Positions 55,072 to 62,791 of a stretch of DNA of 64,000 nt are shown here, in pieces (within the stretch, counting starts at the first letter, position 1; each line of letters begins with the position of its first letter). The position numbers and the translations under genes are program-made. The DNA is taken from positions 1,422,538 through 1,486,537 of the forward strand of contig CP011806.1 in NCBI GenBank assembly GCA_001664505.1, given 5' to 3'. The notes under the pieces are model-generated. The model had not been told where the DNA came from. It worked only from the letters and a program-made list of their open reading frames with translations, and did no database searches. The stretch comes from Acidobacteria bacterium Mor1 (GTDB lineage Bacteria; Acidobacteriota; Polarisedimenticolia; Polarisedimenticolales; Polarisedimenticolaceae).

Positions 55072-55429
55072 GAATCAACGCCTCCATGTGATCGAGGTAG
55101 CGGCGCAGCGCCTTGCGGCCCGAGGCGGTCAGGCGGAACTCGGTTCGCGGCACCCGGCCCTCGAAGGTCTTCTTGACGACGATGTAGCCGGCGTCCTCGA
55201 GCTTGCGCGCGTGGGCGCTGAGGTTGCCGTCGGTGGCATCGAGGGTCGACTTGAGCTGGTTGAAGGTCACCGACTCGTTGACGGCAAGGGCGCTGACGAT
55301 CCCGAGGCGGATGCGCTCGTGGATCACCCGGTCGAAGTCGGGGATCGCTCCCTTGAGCGGCTCGCTCCCCTGCTCCGCAGCAGCGCGCGGACGACGGGTC
55401 GCTTCCTGGGCGGATGGGTTTCTAGCCAC
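55052..55429 (-). CDS. Winged-helix transcriptional regulator (HTH_34-like)
   Basis: 125 residues from GTG with GGAGG upstream. The winged-helix domain spans ~45-115: [42 protein letters not shown] (recognition helix) and [24 protein letters not shown] (wing and terminal helix). It matches single-domain ArsR/MarR-like regulators of the HTH_34 type, with no ligand Cys residues. It overlaps the membrane-protein gene upstream by 8 nt and probably binds the palindrome at 56090-56106 in front of that gene. Confidence 0.9.
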   Translation of the reverse strand: MARNPSAQEATRRPRAAAEQGSEPLKGAIPDFDRVIHERIRLGIVSALAVNESVTFNQLKSTLDATDGNLSAHARKLEDAGYIVVKKTFEGRVPRTEFRLTASGRKALRRYLDHMEALIHATRGE

Positions 55430-56048
55430 CGTGCCTCCTCGCGATGATCCAGCCGAAGATCAGGTGCAGCCCCCCGAAGCCGGTGGCGAGAAACAGGTCG
55501 CCCCAGGCCACCGGCGCAAACAGCGCCACGGCGCCTACGGTCATGAAGGTCACCCCCATGACCGGAACGACCCGCACCGAGAAGGCGCCTCCCGCCACGA
55601 CGGCCGTGCCGTAGAGCAGCAGCCAGACACCGGGCAGGCTCTTGCCCAGGCCCGCCTGGTAAAGGAACACCGTCAACAGGATGCCGACCACCAGGGCCGG
55701 AGCCAGACTCAGGGCGAACTTACGGCCGGGGCCCGTACTGAGCGGCTGACGCGCCGCCCGCGCCTTGCGCCGGATGGCGAGCCCCGAGAGCAACAGCGAC
55801 AGCAGCGCCGCCACGACCCAGACCGCGATCCAGTCACGCTTGGTCTCGGTCATGCGCGCCAGCGGCGTGGCCAGCAGCGCACAGACGCCCACCGCGATGG
55901 TCGCCCAACCGGACACCGCGGTGAAAGACGCGGCGTTTTCCATGGTCTCGCGGATGTAGCGCAGATCGGCGATGGCTCGATCGTGCAGGTGCACCACCGG
56001 TTGCCGGGTCTGCTCGACAGGTTGTTCGACAGGTTCACTCATGGACAT
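55422..56048 (-). CDS. Membrane protein co-transcribed with the winged-helix regulator
   Basis: 208 residues from the ATG at 56048. No Shine-Dalgarno precedes it, but a promoter places transcription start at this codon. A soluble N-terminal part (~1-45, [25 protein letters not shown]) leads to about six membrane helices in three pairs ([96 protein letters not shown]). Adjacent regulator genes with overlapping membrane partners are common; the function is not known to me. Confidence 0.82.
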   Translation of the reverse strand: MSMSEPVEQPVEQTRQPVVHLHDRAIADLRYIRETMENAASFTAVSGWATIAVGVCALLATPLARMTETKRDWIAVWVVAALLSLLLSGLAIRRKARAARQPLSTGPGRKFALSLAPALVVGILLTVFLYQAGLGKSLPGVWLLLYGTAVVAGGAFSVRVVPVMGVTFMTVGAVALFAPVAWGDLFLATGFGGLHLIFGWIIARRHGG

Positions 56049-56053
56049 GGTGA

Positions 56054-56082
56054 AACGTACGGTACGCAAATACCCCCGTCAA
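56054..56082 (-). promoter_or_regulatory. Putative promoter of the regulator-membrane protein operon
   Basis: On the minus strand TTGACG (56077-56082), 17 nt, TACGTT (56054-56059), ending five bases before the ATG at 56048. The arrangement predicts a leaderless mRNA. Confidence 0.45.
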
Positions 56083-56089
56083 GAAAAAT

Positions 56090-56106
56090 ACTTTGCATTG
56101 CAAAGT
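56090..56106. promoter_or_regulatory. 17-bp palindromic operator candidate
   Basis: ACTTTGC-ATT-GCAAAGT, perfect 7-bp arms around a 3-bp centre, seven bases upstream of the -35 box of the operon that encodes the winged-helix regulator. Position and symmetry fit an autoregulatory operator for a dimeric winged-helix protein. Confidence 0.65.
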
Positions 56107-56177
56107 CGTTTGCCGTAAGACTAGAGGGCCGATGGATGCCCGCCCGGTTGAGCGGGCCCGGCGGAGGAACCGCCCAG

Positions 56178-56384
56178 ATGAAACGGACGATCGAATCCGA
56201 GAAAACGGAACCGGTCCCGGTGCCCCAGGCCGCCCCCGTGCCCCCAACGCTCAGACGGCGGTCGCGCATCGTCGCCGGGAGGCGGGAAGACCGGCCCGAG
56301 CGGCCCGGAGCCGTGCGCGGCATGCGCGGCCTGTTCGTGATCGCAGCCCGAAGGTCCCGGCCGACCTCGGTTCAGGAGTCCTGA
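56178..56384 (+). CDS. Possible small Pro/Arg-rich protein
   Basis: A 68-residue frame beginning MKRTIESEKTEPVPVP and ending SRPTSVQES, with GGAGG ten bases before its ATG. It fills most of the 320-nt gap between the regulator operon and the REC-GGDEF-EAL gene, is Pro-rich at the start and Arg-rich later, and overlaps the end of the opposite gene by 13 nt. No homologue is recognised; in GC-rich DNA such a frame can be chance. Confidence 0.25.
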   Translation: MKRTIESEKTEPVPVPQAAPVPPTLRRRSRIVAGRREDRPERPGAVRGMRGLFVIAARRSRPTSVQES

Positions 56385-58177
56385 GTCTTCAGGCCCGAGG
56401 CGTACTCGTCTCCACGCCGGCGCGGCGGAGCCGCGCTGCGCCGCAGACGGCGGCGGAGTTCCGCGGCGAGACCCCCGGCGAGCCAACGGTCCGCATCGAC
56501 GCAGCTCATCGCCGGGGCGAACCAGTCCCCCTGCATCCGTCGACAACCGTGGGAGGCCACGTGGTCGGCCAGGGCCGCGTCGTCGATTCCCCGGGCCATC
56601 GGCTCCAGCCCGAGACTCCGTCCCAGGGCCACCACCGCTCCGGTCAAATCCTCGCGCTCGGAACCGCCGGCGAGTTCGGGACCGAAGCGGATCGCCGTTG
56701 CCGGAATCCGGCACAACCTGCCCAGCTGGCTCTGGCCGCTGCCGAACCCGTCGACGATCAACGAGACGCCGAGCAGCCCGAGGGACTGCAGCAGGTCGTC
56801 GGTGGGCCGGCAGTCACCGAGCAGCGCCGACTCGGGAAAGGTCAAGGCCAGAAGACGCGGGTCGACCTGCCGCTGTTCCAGCATGCGGGACAAGCGGTCG
56901 ACGAACTCCCGGTCGCGGAGCACCCGCCCCGACAGCGGGACCGTGACGCTCAACTCTTCGTGCCCCGCCTCCCGCCATGCGAACAGGTCGCGGAGCGCAT
57001 GATCGAGCACCCGCTCACCCAGGGCCCGGGACCAACCCCGGTCTCCGGAGGCCGCCGCGTCGACCGGAGAGAGCATCTCCCCGGCCACCGCGCACTCGGG
57101 CAACGCTTCCATCGAGAGGGTCTTGCCCGCGACGGTGTCCAGGACCGGTTGGTAGCGCACCACCCGGTCGTCGGAGTCCAGGGAACGAATCCACGCCCGT
57201 TCGCTGCGGTTCTGGCGGTCGGCCCGGGCGTTCATTTCCCGGGAGAAGAACAGGTGCTTGCGATCGGCCCGTTTCTTGACGGAGTACATCGCGCGGTCCG
57301 CGTTGCGCACGAGGGTCGCGGCATCCGTTCCGTCGCCGGGATAGGTCGCGATGCCGACGCTGCCGCCGATCCGGACCGGGTTTCCCTGCACGCGGAACGG
57401 CTCTTCCAACGCTTCCTGTAGCTGCTGGGCCACCCGCGCAGCGTCGAGATCGTAGGACAGGCCCTCGACGAGGATCGTGAACTCGTCGCCACCGAGCCGG
57501 GCGACGACGTCGCTGTCCCGAACCGCCAGCGAGAGCCTGCGGGCGGCCAGGCACAACACCTCGTCCCCCGCCTCGTGGCCGTAGGTGTCGTTGACTCCCT
57601 TGAACCCGTCGAGATCCAGGAACAGGACTGCGAGACTCCGGCGCCGGCGATCCGCCGAGCTGATCGCCTGGCTGAGCAGGTCGTAGAACAGCAAACGGTT
57701 GGGCAGATGGGTCAACGGGTCGTGGGTCGCGAGATGCTGCACCTCGTCCCGGGAGCGGGCGAGATCGATCAGCATCCGGTGGCGCTCCATGGCGTGGCGA
57801 ATCGTGCGCACCAGCAGCCGCGATCCCAGTTGATCCTTGACCAGAAAGTCCTGGGCGCCGGCCTGGACCGCCTGTAGCGCGACCCGCTCGCAGTCGTAGC
57901 CGGTCATCACGACGATCGGCAACCCGGGGAGCAGTTCGCGAACCCGGTCGACGGTCTCGACACCCTGGGAATCTGGGAGAGTCAGGTCGAGCAGCACCAG
58001 ATCGAAAGCCGGATTGCCGGCTGCGAGAACCTCGGCCTCGGCCATCGACTCCACGTGCTGGAGATCGAAGCGCGCGGCGTCGGCCGCCTCGAGGGTCTCC
58101 TCGATCAGCACCGCGTCGAAGGCGCTGTCCTCGATCATCAGGACTCGGATGATCGCCGGATCACTGGGGTGGTTCAT
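56372..58177 (-). CDS. Receiver-GGDEF-EAL response regulator with degenerate EAL domain
   Basis: 601 residues. Receiver ~10-125 with MIEDS, phospho-Asp in LVLLDLTLPDSQG, MTGYD and FLVKDQ. GGDEF ~165-325: FLDLDGFKGVNDTYGH and VARLGGDEFTIL, with the inhibitory RxxD site (RDSD) exactly five residues before GGDEF, so an active, product-inhibited diguanylate cyclase is likely. The EAL part (~345-565) keeps MEALPECAV but loses metal and catalytic residues: VTVPLSGR for VNLSxR, ALTFPES for LExTES, VDGFGSG for DDFGTG, and MARGID for AEGVE. It should not hydrolyse c-di-GMP. Upstream of it is an AT-rich leader. Confidence 0.93.
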   Translation of the reverse strand: MNHPSDPAIIRVLMIEDSAFDAVLIEETLEAADAARFDLQHVESMAEAEVLAAGNPAFDLVLLDLTLPDSQGVETVDRVRELLPGLPIVVMTGYDCERVALQAVQAGAQDFLVKDQLGSRLLVRTIRHAMERHRMLIDLARSRDEVQHLATHDPLTHLPNRLLFYDLLSQAISSADRRRRSLAVLFLDLDGFKGVNDTYGHEAGDEVLCLAARRLSLAVRDSDVVARLGGDEFTILVEGLSYDLDAARVAQQLQEALEEPFRVQGNPVRIGGSVGIATYPGDGTDAATLVRNADRAMYSVKKRADRKHLFFSREMNARADRQNRSERAWIRSLDSDDRVVRYQPVLDTVAGKTLSMEALPECAVAGEMLSPVDAAASGDRGWSRALGERVLDHALRDLFAWREAGHEELSVTVPLSGRVLRDREFVDRLSRMLEQRQVDPRLLALTFPESALLGDCRPTDDLLQSLGLLGVSLIVDGFGSGQSQLGRLCRIPATAIRFGPELAGGSEREDLTGAVVALGRSLGLEPMARGIDDAALADHVASHGCRRMQGDWFAPAMSCVDADRWLAGGLAAELRRRLRRSAAPPRRRGDEYASGLKTQDS

Positions 58178-58264
58178 GGTCGATCGGTTCCTTCTGACTC
58201 CCTGCTAAGAAAAACTTAAATTCCCGCAGCAGAAAATCAAACCGATCGCGTACTTTTTGCCCGG
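58178..58264. promoter_or_regulatory. AT-rich gap upstream of the REC-GGDEF-EAL gene
   Basis: An 87-nt gap between two minus-strand genes with AT-rich patches (AAGAAAAACTTAAATTCC, TACTTTTTGCCC). On the minus strand TTGATT and TAAGTT lie about 16 nt apart and may be the promoter of the 58177 gene; the call is weak. Confidence 0.3.
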
Positions 58265-59716
58265 CTACGCGCTTTCTTCCCTTGGATCAGGCCGCAGCCA
58301 GGTCATGGTGAGCAGGATCAGGAAGGACACGCTGAGGCTGACCGCTCCCGGAAGGGTCCCCGGAGCCATCCCCAGGGCGCCCGGAAACAGGTCGTTCCGG
58401 GCCAGAAACTCGAGGCCGAGGTTGAGCCCGGTCCCGACTGCGATGGAGGCCCCGGCAGCCGCCGCTCCGACCCGGGGCCAGGCCAGGCCGATCAACAGGA
58501 CCGGGGCCAGCCCGGCGGCGAAGGTGCTGAAGGAGAAGGTCCCCAGGGCCGCGATCAGGTCGCCGTAGGCCAGGGCGAATGCCGCAGCGACGCCGGTGAG
58601 GGCGACCGTCGCCCCCCTCGCCGCCAACACCTCATCTCGCAGCGGCCGCCCGAGGGCACGGGGCAGGTCCCGCATCAACGCCGCCGCGCCGATGTTCATG
58701 AACGAGTCGGCGGTGGACATGATCGCCGCCAGCAGCGCCGCCATCGCCACGCCGGCCAGGGCGGCAGGAGCCAGTTCGGCCAGGTAGGCAAGGGTGGCCT
58801 TATCCGCCTGGGCCACCGGCGCCAGCCGGCCCTGGGCCACCAGCGCCGGGATGGCCAGCCCGAGACCGAGCCAGACCAGGAGACAGAGCGACTGCGCGCC
58901 GCCGATGATCGCCGGCAGGAAACGCAGACGCTGTACGTCGGCGATCATGAAGAACTTGTGCACCATGTGCGGCTGACCGGCGACGCCGACACCGAACACC
59001 AGGAAGAACCCGGCCAGCGTCGCCTGCGGCAGCCGGCCGTCGGGATCGAGGAAACCGGGACCGAACGCCTCGGAACCGGCGACCGAGGAGAGCACCGCAT
59101 CGGGACCGCCCGCAGTGTGTACCGCGTGCGCGCAGAGCAGCGCCGCCCCCGCCAGCATGATCGCTCCCTGGAGCACGTCGGTGTAGAGACCGGCCAGCAT
59201 CCCGCCGAACAGGCTGTAGGCCAGGATCACCGCCGCACCCAGGGCCACCGCCAGCGGCAGCGAGGAGATCCCGAAGACCGACTGGAACAACACCCCCAAC
59301 GCCTTGAGCTGCAGCCCCAGATAGCCGACGACCCCGGCGAGAACACAACAGGCCGCCAACCCCTGCACCCGCCGGTCATCGAAGCGACGGGCCAGCACGT
59401 CGGCAACGGTGAAGACGCTGCCGTCGGCGCTCATCTCACGGAGCGGGCGGGCCAGGGTCCAGCAGAGGAAGGCCGCGGTAAAACCGACCGGAAGGGCGAT
59501 GAACAGCGACCCCGCACCGACCCGGTAGGCCAACCCGGGGCCGCCGAGAAAGACGAAGGCGCTGAAGGCCGCGGACATGGTCGACAGCCCGACCGCCCAC
59601 AGGCCGGCACGTTGCCCGGCGATGAAGTAGTCCCGCGGACCGCGGACCCGCCGGGCGGACCAGGCGCCGACGCCGGCGAGCATCACCAGGTAGACCCCGG
59701 CCAGAAACAGGGTCAT
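58265..59716 (-). CDS. Sodium/solute symporter (SSS family)
   Basis: 483 residues. Thirteen or so membrane helices with family signatures: DYFIAGQRAGLWAVGLSTMSAAFSAF (helix 1-2), YSLFGGMLAGLYTDVLQGAIM, and the helix-8 sodium-site pattern LLAAIMSTADSFMNIGAAALMRDL. The Ser-Thr-Ala-Asp-Ser is typical of the SSS sodium site. Substrate cannot be read from the sequence; members carry proline, pantothenate, acetate, sugars and others. Its ATG overlaps the small membrane-protein gene by 4 nt, as in SSS transporters with a small partner subunit. Confidence 0.9.
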   Translation of the reverse strand: MTLFLAGVYLVMLAGVGAWSARRVRGPRDYFIAGQRAGLWAVGLSTMSAAFSAFVFLGGPGLAYRVGAGSLFIALPVGFTAAFLCWTLARPLREMSADGSVFTVADVLARRFDDRRVQGLAACCVLAGVVGYLGLQLKALGVLFQSVFGISSLPLAVALGAAVILAYSLFGGMLAGLYTDVLQGAIMLAGAALLCAHAVHTAGGPDAVLSSVAGSEAFGPGFLDPDGRLPQATLAGFFLVFGVGVAGQPHMVHKFFMIADVQRLRFLPAIIGGAQSLCLLVWLGLGLAIPALVAQGRLAPVAQADKATLAYLAELAPAALAGVAMAALLAAIMSTADSFMNIGAAALMRDLPRALGRPLRDEVLAARGATVALTGVAAAFALAYGDLIAALGTFSFSTFAAGLAPVLLIGLAWPRVGAAAAGASIAVGTGLNLGLEFLARNDLFPGALGMAPGTLPGAVSLSVSFLILLTMTWLRPDPREESA

Positions 59717-60120
59717 CGCCGCTCCCCGGCGCGGCGCTTCGATTCGGCTTTCCGCGGGCGGGCCGCCACGAGTCGCTCGAAGGTCGCGGCGTAGGCCACG
59801 GCGATCAGGATCAGGGCCACCGGGCCGAGCCAGATCAGCGCCCAGCGCATCGCCGGCCAGCCGTCGAAGCGGAGCATGCCGACGAGCCCCGCTGCCAGGA
59901 CACCCCCCACCAGAAGGCCGACGACCAGGAGCACCCCGACACCGGACCCGGCGCGGCGAACCACGCCGCTGCAGCCGAGCACGATCAGCGCCGCCGGGAG
60001 CAGCGTCGCCGCGAGCAGAGACACCCCGGTTGCCGCCGGATGGGCAGAGAAGGCCGCTCCCAGTGTGCCCAGGGCGCACAGGGCGATCAGCGCGATCGAT
60101 CCTCGTTCGAGAGCCTGCAT
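59713..60120 (-). CDS. Small four-helix membrane protein coupled to the SSS symporter
   Basis: 135 residues beginning MQALERGSIALIALCALG. Four hydrophobic segments (~8-28, ~33-53, ~60-82, ~90-113) and a basic C-terminus (RPRKAESKRRAGERR). The 4-nt ATGA overlap with the symporter gene suggests the products are made together, comparable to YhdT before PanF, although I see no sequence match to that family. Confidence 0.75.
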   Translation of the reverse strand: MQALERGSIALIALCALGTLGAAFSAHPAATGVSLLAATLLPAALIVLGCSGVVRRAGSGVGVLLVVGLLVGGVLAAGLVGMLRFDGWPAMRWALIWLGPVALILIAVAYAATFERLVAARPRKAESKRRAGERR

Positions 60121-60167
60121 CGGAGGCGCGCATTGTACGCGGATTGACCCGGCTCGCGGCGGATCCC

Positions 60168-61202
60168 ATGTTTGCCCCGATGACGATTTTGAAAGCGGCG
60201 ACGCGCCTCGGGGTGGCGGGGCTGGCTGCGGCGGTCCTCCTGGCCGCCACGGCTCCCGATGCCTCGGCACGGCGCAAGAAAAAGGAAGCGCCTGCGCCCG
60301 AGGTGCGGACCCTCTGCACGCTGCCCGCCGGAGAACTGCTCTACGTCGGCCGCAGCGACGGGCTCGTCGTGATGGACCCGGCCGACCCCCTGGCGCCCCG
60401 GGAGCTGAGCCGCATGCGGCTACGCGCTCCGGTTCAGGATCTGGCCCTCGAGGGTCAACGGCTCTACCTGGCCATCGGAAGTCGCGGCGTTCTGGTGATC
60501 GACGTTTCCGATCCCGCGGCCCCCGAGGTGCTCGGGGAGTACGACACGCCCGGGAGCGCTGCCGCCCTGGCCGTACGCGAAGGCATCGTCTGGGTGGCCG
60601 ACGGCACCGCCGGGATCGCCGTGATCGATTTGAACAACCCGGAACGGCCGGTGCTCGAGACCACCCGGCCGACCCGCAACCGGGTGCGCGGCATCGCCCT
60701 CGAGGGAGATCTGCTGGTCACCGCCGAGGGCACGGCAGGAGTGCGCGTGTTCGACGTCAGCGGAGACGCGGACCGCCCTCGGCCGCTACCGGCGCCCAGG
60801 GGTCTCGACGGCGCGCTGGATGTGCTGCTGCGCAACGGAAAGCTTTACGTTCCCCGGGGCCGCGCCGAGATCGCGGTGCTGGTCTACGACGGAGACACGT
60901 TCGTCCCTGACGGGCGGCTATCGACCGCAGGGAACCACGTGCGTCACCTGGAACTGGAAGCGGACACGCTCTACGCCAGCATCCCTCGCGGCGTTCTGAG
61001 CTACGACCTGCTGGCGGAAGGGAGTTCGCCGGTGGAGACCCGGCTGCGGGGCTCACTCTCCGCGGGAGCCCTGGCCGGGGCCGGAGAGCATCTGTTCCTG
61101 TCTGCCGGAAACGGGGGGCTCGCCGTGCTGGAACTCACCGCCGAGGGCCCCCGCCGTCTGGGGAGCTCCGGGCGGCGCATGACGATCCGTTTCGAACGCT
61201 GA
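60168..61202 (+). CDS. Secreted LVIVD-repeat beta-propeller protein
   Basis: 344 residues; ATG at 60168 or 60180, neither with a good ribosome site. Signal peptide ~8-34 (ATRLGVAGLAAAVLLAATAPDASA). The remainder is repeated LVIVD-type units: VGRSDGLVVMDPADPLAPREL, GSRGVLVIDVSDPAAPEVL, DGTAGIAVIDLNNPERPVLE, GTAGVRVFDVSGDADRPRPL, continuing to GGLAVLELTAEGPRRL. This makes a seven-bladed-type propeller usually found in surface or periplasmic proteins. The gene points away from the symporter operon. Confidence 0.88.
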   Translation: MFAPMTILKAATRLGVAGLAAAVLLAATAPDASARRKKKEAPAPEVRTLCTLPAGELLYVGRSDGLVVMDPADPLAPRELSRMRLRAPVQDLALEGQRLYLAIGSRGVLVIDVSDPAAPEVLGEYDTPGSAAALAVREGIVWVADGTAGIAVIDLNNPERPVLETTRPTRNRVRGIALEGDLLVTAEGTAGVRVFDVSGDADRPRPLPAPRGLDGALDVLLRNGKLYVPRGRAEIAVLVYDGDTFVPDGRLSTAGNHVRHLELEADTLYASIPRGVLSYDLLAEGSSPVETRLRGSLSAGALAGAGEHLFLSAGNGGLAVLELTAEGPRRLGSSGRRMTIRFER

Positions 61203-61226
61203 CGCGGAGCCGGCGACCGCGGCGGT

Positions 61227-61781
61227 TCAGGAACCGCTCTTCGACAACTTGAGCTCGACCACCGTTTCTTCCCGGGGCTTGAGCTTCTTCTCTTCGTACG
61301 GGGAGGGCTTGTAGCCCTCGGCGTTGCCACCGATCAGGATCCACCCGGGCTTGAGCCCCGCGATGCTGACCCCCTTCTGGTTGCTGGGGAAAGGTCCCTG
61401 GCGATGACCGCTGCTGTAGGTCAGGGTGATCTCGCCGCCGTCGATCGCCTTGCCGCTGTCGGCATCGATCAACTTGATCAGCAGGGACGCGGCGTGCTCC
61501 AGTCGGATCGGGCCTTCCTGAGGCACCGCGGCAACCAACCGGGACAGGTAGCCGTCGGCGGTGATGCGCACGGTGTCGATCGGCGCGTCGACCAGGGTGT
61601 AGAAGCCGCGCTCGTCGCTCTTGGTGCAGAGCCCCTCGGTATCGCCCAGGAGGTAGCAGATCTTGGCGCCCTCGATCGCCTCACCTGCCGGGTCGACCAG
61701 GAATCCGCTGACCGCCCAGAAACTTCCGGTGGAGGCGATGAGGACCAGCCCCAGGGCCAGCATTCGATGGATGTTGCGCAC
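61227..61781 (-). CDS. Exported carboxypeptidase-regulatory-like protein without tail
   Basis: 184 residues from GTG; AGGAG lies eight bases upstream. Signal peptide ~1-26 (MLALGLVLIASTGSFWAVS). Regulatory-like domain ~22-90 (VSGFLVDPAGEAIEGAKICYL, ERGFYTLVDAPIDTVRIT), then a second beta domain (~95-165, IKLIDADSGKAIDGGEITLT, LKPGWILIGGNAEGYKPS). It ends in a charged KLKPREETVVELKLSKSGS. It lacks the hydrophobic-acidic-Ser-Pro tail of the four EPS-flanking paralogues, which makes it a useful contrast. Confidence 0.8.
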   Translation of the reverse strand: MRNIHRMLALGLVLIASTGSFWAVSGFLVDPAGEAIEGAKICYLLGDTEGLCTKSDERGFYTLVDAPIDTVRITADGYLSRLVAAVPQEGPIRLEHAASLLIKLIDADSGKAIDGGEITLTYSSGHRQGPFPSNQKGVSIAGLKPGWILIGGNAEGYKPSPYEEKKLKPREETVVELKLSKSGS

Positions 61782-62042
61782 GTTCTTGGCTCCTCTAAAC
61801 GGTCCCGGGCCCACGGGAGGCCCGGCACAGAGTAGTACCGCCTAAAATACCAGGGTACAAGCGACTTAGCCCAAAAGCCGCCGACGGGCCATCCGCGGGA
61901 GGCTGGCGCCGGGGGCCAGGATCCCTTACAACTGGAAGGCCCTTCGGCAACGACCGGCTCCCGGAGCCGCGGCGGTCCTTTCAGTCTGGGCGATGAAAGG
62001 TCTCGCACTCGATCCCGCCCTTCCCCGGTAGAGGACCTGTCG

Positions 62043-62768
62043 ATGAAACTCCGTACCCTGCTCCCCTGCTGTCTGGCGCTGCTGTTCGCCGTGGTCCCGG
62101 TCCAGGCCGCCGACCCGGAGATCAAGAGCGAAGACGATCGGCTGATGTACGTGCTGGGACAGCTGTTCGCCAAGAACGTCGCCCAGTTCGAGATCAGCGA
62201 GAGCGAACTCGCGCTGATTCAGTTGGGGTTTGCCGACGGCGCCCTCGGACGCGACGAGCGCGTCGACGTCGCCGGATTCGCCCCCAAGATTCAGGGCATG
62301 CTCCAGGCGCGCGTTGCAGCGGCGGCGACGAAGGAGAAAGCCGCGGGAGATGCGTGGGTCGTCGAGCAGGCGGCCAAGGAAAGCGGTTCGGTCACCTCCG
62401 AGAGCGGCGCGGTCTACCGCCAGGTGTCGGCGGGTGACGGCGCGTCCCCCGCGCTGACCGACAAGGTCAAGGTCCGCTACCACGGCACCCTGCGCGACGG
62501 CACCGTGTTCGACAGCAACATGGAACCCAACGAGGACGGCACGGCCAAGGATCCGCTGGAGCTGACCCTCCAGCAGTTCGTTCCCTGTTTCCGCGACGGC
62601 GTCGGCAAGATGAAGGTCGGCGGCAAGGCCGTGCTGACCTGCCCCTCGGACACCGCCTACGGCGATCGTGGCTTCCCGCCGACGATCAAGCCCGGCGCGG
62701 CGATCCGCTTCGAGGTGGAACTGGTCGAGGTGGTCAAGCCCGAGGCTCCGGCGACGCCCACTCCCTGA
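62043..62768 (+). CDS. FKBP-type peptidyl-prolyl cis-trans isomerase, periplasmic
   Basis: 241 residues, AGAGGA upstream of the ATG. Signal peptide ~1-22 (LLPCCLALLFAVVPVQAA). N-terminal FKBP_N dimerisation domain ~28-105 (DDRLMYVLGQLFAKNVAQFE, LIQLGFADGALG), FKBP domain ~125-232 with VKVRYHGTLRDGTVFDSN, LQQFVPCFRDGVGKMKVGGK, and DTAYGDRGFPPTIKPGAAIRF cut by a typical YG-G-P pattern. It resembles FkpA/Mip-type folding helpers. Cys is present in the active region (PCFRDG and TCPSDTAYG), a possible disulfide. Confidence 0.93.
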   Translation: MKLRTLLPCCLALLFAVVPVQAADPEIKSEDDRLMYVLGQLFAKNVAQFEISESELALIQLGFADGALGRDERVDVAGFAPKIQGMLQARVAAAATKEKAAGDAWVVEQAAKESGSVTSESGAVYRQVSAGDGASPALTDKVKVRYHGTLRDGTVFDSNMEPNEDGTAKDPLELTLQQFVPCFRDGVGKMKVGGKAVLTCPSDTAYGDRGFPPTIKPGAAIRFEVELVEVVKPEAPATPTP

Positions 62769-62791
62769 CGCCCCGGCGACCGCGGAACGGC

